From Lunularia cruciata (taxonomy: Eukaryota; Streptophyta; Marchantiopsida; Lunulariales; Lunulariaceae): 64,000 bases of DNA. Shown here one piece after another: positions 55,702 to 64,000 of the stretch. The DNA lies in NCBI GenBank assembly GCA_948567375.1, contig OX419759.1, positions 56,572,593-56,636,592 of the forward strand, read 5' to 3'. Each line of letters opens with the position of its first letter. The first letter of the stretch is position 1. The notes under the pieces were generated by a model. That model was not told the origin of the DNA, ran no database searches, and was given only the letters and a program-made list of their open reading frames with translations. The position numbers and the translations under genes are program-made.

Positions 55702-58700
55702 TGTGGTGCCCACATTTTTTGTTTTTTTCAAAATAAAGGAGAAGAAGTGTATAAAGAAGTCGGATTATGCCTGTATGGCCGAAGAAGGGCAAAGAAAATT
55801 GTCTTCGGAATGAAACCCGAAGTAAAGTGACTTCGGGTCATAAGGCAAAGTACTCGGAAATTCCGTGTCAGCATACAATACGAAGTAACTTGTCTTCGGA
55901 TCGGGGGGAGCTCAACCCGAGGCGAAGACAGTCTAACAACCTTTTGTCGGGGCGAGAAATTCAAGAAGGAGCCGTTTCAAAACTGGCGGCTCATACGCGC
56001 AAAGGTTGATTGACAATGACAGGTGCATGCCGGAGGTGTGATTTCTCGGTAGAAACTCGAAGTGACGGAAGACGAAGAAGTGCAACTCTATAAAAATCAA
56101 AACTGCAACGACAAAATGTCGAGCAATTTTCCTTTGCCGTTGAGGAGTCGTCTTGTAGGTGATCGGGGAAAGGGAAATAGAGTTGGACTCGTGTTAGTGC
56201 GCAAGGGAGAAGTCGCGAGAGAGAAATCAAGAGACAGTAAGAAAGCAGAAGAGATGGGAGGAGGGAAGAAGAACTCCGAATTTGTAGTGAGAAATCATGC
56301 AATTCAGAGATAAGATGTAGTACCGAGGATCGAAGTCTTGAGCCGACTTCGGATCACTTTTCTGGCATGGAACTGGAACGTAAGTTTTCCAGGATTCATG
56401 ACAGAAATCATCGAGAGTAAATGTCTCGATGGTCCCGAGGAAGAAGGGAAGAGAGGAAATCCGGCCCGCTGGACAGAGTCGGATTGGAGACTCGTACTCG
56501 GGAAGGAGGCGGGTTTGGAGCAGGGAGCCACGTTCTTGGGGAAAGGAGAGATAGCCCAAGAAACGCAAGAGGTGAGAGATGCCTTCTCGTCAAAGAGAAC
56601 AAAGAATGGGTACAAAGTGGAGAGCTACAAAGACCCTGTGAGGAGAGGAATTGTGAGTGCACTAATGGTCATCCTGAAGCCGGAGAGAACCACTTATGTG
56701 ATGAAACACCAAGCGGTGTTCTTTCACAAGTTATTTGCAAGAGAACCGATCAACTGGGCAAGGTGTTTTCACGAGAGAACAAGGCAGATGGTGTGGAATC
56801 TGCGGGACAAGTCGCCTCCCCACTACATTGTACCATTTGCAGCACATTTCTACCTCGGGTTGAATTTGCTCAATTTGGTAGAGCGCAATAGAATGGTGTC
56901 TCATTTCCATCCTGACTTGAGAAGAGAAGTCGACGCGGAGGAGCAGCAATACATTCTCCAAATCCGGAGCACAGACGACTACTACGTGAAGATAGGGAAA
57001 AATGTGGAGGTCATTGTAAGTACCCCAACAAAAAAGAGAACTCGGCAAGCAGAAGCCAAAGAAAACAAGAAAGCTTGGAAGATGCAGAAAAATAACCCGA
57101 GGCGAGGAATGGTGGTGATTGAGTCAGAAGATGAAGACTCAGAAGGCAAAGCCGAGCTCAAGACGGAGGACTCGCAACATGAGGAGGAACTTGAGCTGAC
57201 ACTGCAGAGTGGAGATACTAGCAGTGACAGTGAAGATGGTGGAGGAAAGACCTCGGCACCAGCGGCTGAAGAATACGAAGAAGAAGTGCAAGCCAAAGTA
57301 GAAGCCGAAGACAATGCGGCGCTGGAAGACAAAGTACCGGTGCTTGAGGAGAAGAAGATCGCAGTACAGCAAGGAGTTTGCTCAAGACGTAAGGCGAAGT
57401 GTGAAGCGGGGCATAGTAGAGTGAAGGAAGAGGAAGAAGAAAGCTCGGGCAGTGAGGCGTCAATTCCAATACGAAGACTCCAGAGAGGAAGGCAAGTATC
57501 GAGAGAACACGAAGAAAGAAGAGAGACCACTCCGTGGGAGGAAGAAGTTGCCAGTAATGGAGTAGATTACCTACAAGAAGTAGTGTGCCCGCTGTTGGTG
57601 AAGTTGGAATAGAAGAAGAAGGAGATGCAGTCTACTTGTTCAGAGGTAAAGACTGTTTTGCAGGTCTTATCAAGATTAGAAGAAGAGAACTCGGAGTTGA
57701 AGAAGCGTGTAACCCGAGGTGAGGAGGAGAGAGAAGAACTGCGAGCAGAAGCAGTAGAGAGAAGTCAGGTAATCAAAGACCTAAAGAGAGAAGTGAGTTA
57801 TCGAGAGGATCTTGCGAGGAAGAGTGACATCGCAAGGGAGAGACAAGTAGCTAAATTCGAAATCTTGAAGCAACAGTTTGCTGATTCAAGAGTAGAGCTT
57901 ATCCATGCTATGGCGAGGGTAGCATTGAAGGATCAAGAGCTCGATCGAGTGATGGAGAGTATGGAGGAGAAGAAGCAACTTTGGCAAAGAGAGTTGTCTG
58001 TGCGGTATAGAGAAGAAGCGAGATTACGAGAATTACTTTGTAATCAGGAAGAGAAAATCGTACAGAAGGAGAAAGAGAAGGAAGCGGTGAAGGCCAAGTT
58101 CGGAGAAGAGTTGGCGATGTACAGAGAGGAATGGCTTGCAGATCGGGAACGAGAATGAAAGACAAGATTGGAGCCATTGAAGGAAATAGTCCTCAGAGTA
58201 AACGCAATGTTAAGTACAGAAGCCAGCGTTCGAATTGAAGAAGCGCGACTACACGAGTTGAAGTTGTTGGTGTAGGAGACGAGGCGAAGACAAGTGAAAG
58301 ATACTGATTTGAATGCCTTGTTAATTAGTCTCAGAACTCGTGTAGACAGAAAGATTTTAGAGGTAGAGGATAACATCTCAATTAGATTAGACTTAGTGAG
58401 AATAGAGCTAGAAAAGCTTCGGCAGGATGTTAAGGCAAAACCCGAAGTAGATAACATAGGAATCCAAATGTCTTCGGAGTTGCCCTCAGAGACATTAGAG
58501 AAGAGTGGGTCAAAAGATGAAGAGTTAGATAGACTACACACTAGTGCAATTGTAGATCAGGAAAGAGAATTGCTAGATCTGGTCGAAGAAGTAGGAGATG
58601 TGAAACCCGAGGAAAATGTAGTAGGAAGTAAGATTACTTCGGGTTCGGGTTTGAAAGCCAAGGAAGAAGTAGACATTGGATCGGATTAGTAACCAATTTG

Positions 58701-59493
58701 ATATTTGAAGGGGCAGATATGAAGAGGTGCATTGTCATTTCGGATCTGCAGGTTAGAATAGTTGTTGTAGAACGGTATAGTTGTTAGAACTGTTGATTGC
58801 TTCACTATTTAAGAGTGGCATTCGCAGGAAATTGTTGTTCAATGCTCATTATTTTTGAGAATAGATAAAGCGAAGTGCTATGAAGCAGTGCTCGTCGCTT
58901 GAGCTTGATTCCGAGTATCAACTTTGTGTCTATGTTTGTGAGTGTTTGGAGAAATTTGAAGTGCAAGTCAGAGTGCTTGTTGGATGTTGGATTCCACAGC
59001 CTTGATCTTCATTCTGTGTGTTTGATCCTGAGTGAAGTGCAATCGAAGCAATGCCTTGATAGATCTGAGAGGAATTGTAGTGTTGGTAGTATTCTGCATT
59101 TGTGAGTGCAGTGCGAAGTTGATTTGAAGCAATTTTGATCGAGGAAGTTGTGCCTTCAGTGGAGGGGTGGAACACAATTCTGAGGCGAAGTCATTTTGCT
59201 GTGAAGTGCCGTTTTTGGGAGAGCCTGAATCATCACAATCAAGATTGTTTGGAAAGATTTGATGGAGTTGTGATTATGGAGTGTTAATTTGTGACAAGAC
59301 TGCGAGTCAGTGCTTGTTACTCTCTTCTGGGTGTGGTTTCTACCTGAGAGACTAAAGAAGAACTCAAGAAGAACTCAAGAAGAACTGAAATTGTTACTTT
59401 GCTTCGTATTTGACCAATTCTGACTCGTATCTCTACGGGAAGGAACTTTACTTACCCGATTACCGCAAAAGTGATATTTGTCGGGTTGTCATA
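55702..59493 (+). repeat. GL element 3' LTR
   Basis: 3792 bases, partner of 45774-49541. The last CA reads TA, before the target duplication GAGAG. A TATTTAAG promoter-like word is at 58806-58813. A short extra repeat (AAGAAGAACTC, near 59356) accounts for part of the length difference. Confidence 0.93.
56116..58689 (+). pseudogene. LTR-encoded coiled-coil protein, 3' LTR copy
   Basis: ATG 56116, TATA box 27 bases upstream, stop at 58687-58689; about 857 codons. Same domain order as the other copies. In-frame stops: TAA near 56312, TAG near 57610 (CAG expected before 'KKKEMQS'), TGA near 58156 and TAG near 58273 (CAG expected). The run 56338-57612 (424 codons) covers the conserved N-terminal and acidic domains without a break. 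As part of the U3-side of the 3' LTR it would lie at the end of the genomic RNA, comparable in position only to the U3 gene of some animal retroviruses. Function unknown. Confidence 0.83.
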
Positions 59494-59498
59494 GAGAG

Positions 59499-60710
59499 GA
59501 AGGCCCTTCCAGCAAGATCTAGACCTTACACAATGGTGGAGGATATTCTTTTTCACCAAGGAGCAGATGGTCTACTTCGAAGAGCAGTGGGTAAGGAAGA
59601 GTCTATCCTACTCATAAAGGAGTTTCATGAAGGTTTAGTATGTGGAGGACACTTTGCAGGAAAGGTGACTACTTTCAAGATTCTAGATGCAGGTTACCAT
59701 TGGAGAGGGATTTTCGAATTGTCTTGATTATTGCAAAACTTGTCATGTTTGTCAAGCTTTTGCTAGAAAGTCTACATCCACTCCACCACTTAGATCAATT
59801 CCATTGCTAGGACCTTTTGAGAAGTGGGGAATTGATTTTGTAGGTCTTCTCAATAGAACCCCAAGGAACAATCAGTACATTGTGGTAGTGACTGATTACC
59901 TTACCAAGTGGGTTGAGGCTAGACCATTGAGGGACAAGAATGAAGATGAAGTGGGTAGATTTCTTTATGAACGCATTATCACTAGGTTTGGGTGTCCTTT
60001 GGAGTTGGTTTCTAATAGAGGAGGAGAGTTTACAAGAAGTATCACTACAACTATGCTACGACATTTCTCTATCACACATAGAGTAACTACATCCTATAAG
60101 CCAAATTCCAATGGCTTGGTAGAGAGAACCAATCAAACCTTGTGCATGATGTTGGCCAAAGATGCAGAAATGGAGGGGGCTAAACATCATTGGGACAAGA
60201 GGATTCATGCAGTTTTGTGGGAGTATAGGACAGCCATGAAGACTTCCACTATATATTCTCCATTTCAATTGGTATATGGTATTGAGTCTACCTTACCTAT
60301 TCACTTTGATCTTCCTACCTTCCAAAGCATTTATAGGAGATTGAAAAAACACAAGGAGGTGATGCAAAGAAGTCAAGAAAGGATCAACTCATCGAGTTGG
60401 AAGAGGCAAGAGCAGTTGCTATGGTTTGAGTGGAGCAAGCCCAAAGGAAACAAAATGAGAGCTACAGACAAGAGGCAATGCAAGAAGAAGGTGGAACCTT
60501 TCAAAGAAGATGATTGGGTAATGTTGTTTGATTCTATTTGATTCAAGAGAGTGCAAAAGAAGTTTTTGCCTAAGTAATTTGGACGTTTCATAGTGGAGAA
60601 GGTGTGGGGCAATTACACCTATGATCTCAAAGAGTTGGGAGGAAGACACTTTGATAGGATTAACCATGATAAGTTAAAGATATATCATAGAAGGTAGAGA
60701 GACCTTCACT
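59499..60710 (+). pseudogene. int: Integrase of host-B
   Basis: It resumes after GAGAG. A zinc-binding domain is seen with 'FHEGLVCGGHFAGKVTT' and, after a frame change near 59710, 'CKTCHVCQAFARKS'. The core follows: 'WGIDFVGLLNRT' (D), 'LELVSNRGGEF' (second D read as N), 'YKPNSNGLVERTNQ' (E). The C-terminus is 'VEPFKEDDWVMLFDS', a TGA near 60540, then 'FGRFIVEKVWGNYTYDLKEL' and 'INHDKLKIYHRR'. It pairs with 44340-45768 across the GL insertion. Inactive because of the D-to-N change and stops. Confidence 0.9.
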
Positions 60711-60745
60711 TTGAGGACAAAGTGAAAACTTAGTCCGGGCGTAAA

Positions 60746-61436
60746 TGTAACACCCATTTGTGCATGTGTGTGGTATTGTGATATTTAGCTTGGTATTACA
60801 AGTACTTGAGAGATATTATTTATATAGAGATAAGATATGGTTCTACATTAGTCATGATTAGCTAAAGTTAATCATAGCTAAGATAGTGGGGACCTTACTT
60901 TAAAAGAAGTAGAAAAGATGAGCATCTCTATTTTGGATTTTAATGTGTTGACTTGGTATTATTCCTAGGTGTCGGCTTTGAGAAAAGAGTTGAGAACTCT
61001 TGGGCCCGCAAGCCTTTTTGTTTTGGATTCTTCTTTAGTCCAAGGATAGCCCATGTGAAGGAATCCTTGACTTAGTGGTTGGGTCAAGATAAGACCACAT
61101 GCTTAGGGGAATATGCCCATGTGAATGGATATTCCTTTCTACTTTTTGACTTTACTTGACTTTTAGTCTAGTAACTTGAGTTACTATAGTAATTAGTAAC
61201 TTTGGTGCGTAACTATTTCACAAGTATATAAACAAGGGGTGAGGAGGTACTCATCATCCTTTCATTTGCAACTATCTCTCTCTCATTGAGTTCTCTAGTG
61301 AGCAATGTCTTGAGTCTTGGAGTGTTAGCATTGAAGGAGTATGATGGAGTTGGGGTTCCTTGCCTTCTTAGTCCATGGTGCGCGACCATAATAGCCAGCA
61401 GAGGTTCATCCTGAGTGAGAGATAGGCCGGCTCACA
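60746..61436 (+). repeat. Host-B 3' LTR
   Basis: 691 bases from TGTAACACCC to GGCTCACA, preceded by a weak purine tract (GTCCGGGCGTAAA). TATATAAAC at 61225-61233 is a good TATA candidate. It has the same length as the copy at 15167-15857. Confidence 0.9.
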
Positions 61437-62016
61437 GATCACCATATCTCACTCCTTCCAACAAGCCAAATCTCATCTCTTGGTTGCTCAAAATTGTCAG
61501 AAACAATATGTAGACCATCATTGTCATGATCTCACCTTTCAAATTGGTAATAAGGTCATGCTCTTTTCTAGTAACCTACCTCTCCCACTTGATACCCAAG
61601 TTTGTAAACTTGCTCTTAATTGGATAAGGCCCTTTGATGTCATCCAAATCATTTCTCCTATTGCTTACCTACTTGCCTTACCTTGTCATATGTGCATCTA
61701 CCTTATCTTTCATATTTCCAAGTTTTAACCATTTGTTCCTAATCCATCTTCTTTTTCCTCTTGTGTCCAACCTCCTCCTCCTCTTCTTGTCCTTATCAAT
61801 GATCATGAAGAGTATGAAGTTGATTGGATCCTTGCATGTTGCTACATTCAATGAAGCCATTGACAATATACAAAGTAAAAAGTCCTCTAAAAAAGATATT
61901 TGCTTCAAGATGCCACTTGGGAGCCTCTTTCTCATCTACAGAATGCACAAATGACCAACTAGGAGTTTGAAGCTTCAATGGCAATGAGGATGTCACCAAC
62001 TAGCAGTGGAGGAATA
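61437..62016 (+). pseudogene. int: Integrase C-terminus and chromodomain of family A (copy A2)
   Basis: The frame reads 'QKQYVDHHCHDLTFQIGNKV' and 'LALNWIRPFDVIQIISPIAY' (GPY/F domain, about 61495-61670), then 'CHMCIYLIFHISKF'. Around 61800-61960 a decayed chromodomain is visible: 'HEEYEVDWIL' and, after stops, 'DATWEPLSHLQNAQ'. The purine-rich AGTGGAGGAATA before 62017 is the polypurine tract. It is the 3' end of a + oriented element whose upstream part is missing beyond the host-B LTR. Confidence 0.82.
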
Positions 62017-62464
62017 TGTAACAATATGGAGTTTAGCAAAAAATTTAATCAAGGCTAACACAGTAGCAAATGAGCCAATTATACTAGAATATTCTAGAAC
62101 TATTTTAGAAGCTACTTGTTATCCTCCCAAGTATTGGGTAACATGCATGCCAAGTGGTAACTTCTAGGAGGAAGCTTCCTGACTAGCTTAACTTGCACCC
62201 CAAGTAGGTAGCTTCTAGAAGCTTCCAACTCACTTAGCTTGTATGCCAAATAAGTGGCTTCTAGAAAAAAGCTTTTTGAGAAGCTTCCTAGTTAACTTGG
62301 CTTATACTTCAAGAAAGAGGCTCAAGGAAGCTTCTCAAGGGCCTTGTATGCTCTATAAATACAAAAGCCAAAGTTCATGCTAGGCATTTGGAGTTTCCTA
62401 CACTTAAGTGTCCCAATGTGATCTTCCATTCTCTTATTTCTCTCCATGGTCTTGGTCTTTTACA
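62017..62464 (+). repeat. Family A 3' LTR, + orientation
   Basis: 448 bases from TGTAACAA to TTTTACA, with TATAAATAC at about 62354-62362. It abuts at 62465 the interior of a minus-oriented family A gag, consistent with this element having inserted in another copy of its own family. Confidence 0.87.
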
Positions 62465-63018
62465 TTCACCTTCTATTATATTTAGAATCTACATAATAGT
62501 GTTCTTGAATTGCAGGATATAGCTCCTTACAAATTTAATCTAATGCAACTCTACCAACCTATCTCATGCGGCTCTTGGGGCATTTATAGCTTGGAATCAA
62601 TGAAGTATTACACTCTTGAATTCTCCCTATGTCAAGATTGGTGCAATAATTTATCATTCAACTTGCTCTACTTGGAACCACCACCATAGCTTTGCCACTC
62701 CACCCAATTGGCTTGAAGCCAAGAGAATTTGTTTTTGTTCATCTTGAAGATTTGTATCTTCAAAATAACATTCACAATGAAACACAAAATTCTCCACTAC
62801 ATTTAGGAGATTCTTTCCTTCAAATACCTTGGACTTTGGAAATCAAATTTTCTCTTCTCCTTCTCAAAATGGTGCTCTCTCTACATGCTCTTTTTGTTAA
62901 TGATCTCATTCTTCCAACAATCAAGTAAGTTGTTTGTTGCAACAACAATAATAACAACATGCAAAAACAATAAGATTTGTTGTTGCATGGTAATGATAAA
63001 CTTGGGCATTGCTACCAT
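62465..63018 (-). pseudogene. gag: gag fragment of family A, minus orientation (copy A3)
   Basis: It aligns to 319-834 at the window start, from the gag ATG at 63018 leftwards, and is broken by stops. It ends at 62465 where the + LTR joins, so the zinc knuckle is missing. Confidence 0.75.
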
Positions 63019-63354
63019 GACTACTAGTCTATTAAAATACCTTTACTTTATCTAAGTTAACACATAGATGAAACACGTCCACCATTTTCCATAAGTTACA
63101 ATTGGAAGTACCAAGGGTTCATTGGACAAGGTGATCGGATTCAAAAAATGTTTCACAAAGAGTGAGATGATGAATTGTGTCAAATGATGCTTGGGTAGTA
63201 CATGGACAAAAAAATCCCAATAGTTTGGTGGAAATTGATTTAGTGGTCCATAAATTCCATGGATAGTACATGGACACAAAAATCCTACTAGTCTGGTGAA
63301 AATGGATTTGGTGATCCATAAATTCCATCTATCCTATTTCTACTTTGATACCAA
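63019..63354 (-). other. Leader of family A copy A3, with a ~65-base tandem duplication
   Basis: It corresponds to the leader at 835-1104. Two tandem copies of a ~65-base segment lie at about 63196-63327 (each starts TAGTACATGGACA and ends CATAAATTCCAT); the other copy has one. The primer site (63342-63353) is degraded from GCTCTGATACCA to ACTTTGATACCA. Confidence 0.75.
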
Positions 63355-63834
63355 TGTAAAAGACCAAGACCAAGGAAAGAAATAGGAGAATGGAAGACCG
63401 GAGTGAGAGATCATATTGGGACACTTAAATAAGGGAAACTCAGAATGCCTAGCATAAACTTGGGCTTTGTATTTATAGGGGAGCATACAAGGCTCTTGAG
63501 AAGCTTCTCAAGAAGCTTCTTCCAAGCCACTTTCTTAGAGTGCAAGTCAAGCGAACCAATAAGCTTCCTTCTAGAAGTCGCCTACTTGGTGTGTAAGCTA
63601 AGCTAGCCATGAACCTTCCCAAGAAGCTTCCTTCTAGAAACCATCTACTTGGCATGCAAGCTAAGCTAGCCAAGAAGCTTCCTCTTATAAGTCACCACTT
63701 GGCATGCATGTTACCCAATACTTAGAAGGTACCAAGTAGTTTCCTAGATGCTTCTAAAATATTCTGGGTTAACTTTGCCTATTTTTTATGTTGTTAGTCT
63801 TGAATAACTTGTCAGTAAGCTCCATATTCTTATA
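63355..63834 (-). repeat. Family A 5' LTR, minus orientation
   Basis: 480 bases, the reverse complement of the 62017-62464 type, with GTATTTATA at about 63468-63476 as the reversed TATA box. The outer end is mutated (TATA for TACA). Confidence 0.83.
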
Positions 63835-64000
63835 GATCCAATAGCCCATGCAACACTTGATGCATCTAATCCATGAAGATTGTTAGAGCATTAATAAGCC
63901 CAAAAAGTAGAATTCTTTATTCAAAATGCCCATATCTTATGTGAAAGGTAGGCTTTTGCACGTTCTCTCTATCAATGGAAATCTACCAATAGCCACTTTG
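63835..64000. other. Right flank, nothing recognised
   Basis: AT-rich sequence outside the family A LTR. I see no frame, repeat or element end. Confidence 0.5.

Larger units (their letters stand above)
45774..59493 (+). mobile_element. Complete GL element: Tat/Athila-like Ty3/gypsy retrotransposon with 3.8 kb protein-coding LTRs
   Basis: LTRs at 45774-49541 (3768 bases) and 55702-59493 (3792 bases) start TGTGGTGCCCACA and end GGTTGTCACA (TA in place of CA in the right copy). The target duplication is GAGAG. Between them are the Asp-tRNA-type primer site, gag with three zinc knuckles, protease, RT, RNase H, integrase and a polypurine tract. Only a few stops and two frameshifts occur in 6 kb of gag-pol, so it is the youngest large element here. 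It sits in the host-B gene between RNase H and integrase. Confidence 0.95.
37107..61436 (+). mobile_element. Host-B: Ty3/gypsy element interrupted by GL-f and the complete GL element
   Basis: LTRs at 37107 (TGTAACACCC) and 60746-61436 bracket a first CCHC-containing frame, gag, protease, RT, RNase H and integrase, all + strand. Two GL insertions with perfect 5-base duplications split it; without them it is about 6.8 kb. The integrase lacks a chromodomain and ends 'NHDKLKIYHRR', so it belongs outside the chromoviruses, near the Tat/Athila side of plant gypsy elements (inference). The outer flanks (AGAAC left, GATCA right) do not match, so one end has been rearranged. Confidence 0.88.

Noticed and set aside
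56062-56115. Upstream start of the LTR protein at 56062
   Set aside because: The codon there is GTG, not a normal eukaryotic start, and the TATA-like box lies within this stretch. The ATG at 56116 is preferred.
56116-58689. LTR-encoded protein as an envelope-like gene
   Set aside because: No signal peptide, transmembrane segment or cysteine-rich ectodomain. It is charged and coiled-coil throughout and lies in the LTR.
37102-61441. Target duplication for host-B
   Set aside because: The bases outside the two LTRs (AGAAC and GATCA) do not match, so no duplication is claimed.

Overview
This 64 kb window is nuclear plant-type DNA made almost entirely of nested LTR retrotransposons. No ordinary host gene, rRNA or true tRNA gene was found. 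A land-plant or other streptophyte host is suggested by three things: Ty3/gypsy chromoviruses with chromodomains and initiator-Met tRNA primer sites, a Tat/Athila-like element with an Asp-tRNA-type primer site, and pervasive C-to-T decay of coding frames. Dense nesting points to a large, repeat-rich genome. A non-flowering plant is a guess, not something the sequence proves. All boundaries were read by eye and can be off by a few bases.

Layout. 1-1424: minus-strand chromovirus fragment (family A: gag, primer site, partial LTR). 1425-15166: copies of a long repeat called GL here, split by chromovirus B (3937-12902). Chromovirus B itself holds a 2.3 kb insert (6453-8754) with inverted ends and three tandem-repeat arrays. 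15167-16855: minus-strand 3' end of a second gypsy family, host-B. 16856-22305: three more minus-strand GL copies (GL-b, GL-c, GL-d). 22306-35956: gypsy-C, a Ty3/gypsy element inserted in GL-d. It carries a cytosine-5 DNA methyltransferase domain between protease and reverse transcriptase, and a PHD finger after the integrase. Its integrase is interrupted by solo LTR GL-e (30677-34453, TSD GTTAC). 37107-61436: a + strand host-B element, interrupted by solo LTR GL-f (37899-41664, TSD TCATG) and by a complete 13.7 kb GL retrotransposon (45774-59493, TSD GAGAG). 61437-63834: two family A fragments in opposite orientations.

The GL repeats are the LTRs of one Ty3/gypsy element. Each LTR is about 3.77 kb, and its sense strand encodes a protein of roughly 860 residues with a conserved N-terminal domain, an acidic middle and a long coiled coil. 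The complete copy shows the whole order: coding LTR, Asp-type primer site, gag with three CCHC knuckles, protease, RT, RNase H, integrase, polypurine tract, coding LTR. Solo LTRs of this family therefore spread a protein-coding cassette.

The two most notable systems are the gypsy element with a DNA methyltransferase plus PHD reader, and the giant protein-coding LTRs. Nearly every pol frame is broken. The nonsense codons are mostly TAG at expected CAG and TGA at expected CGA, as expected from deamination of methylated cytosine.
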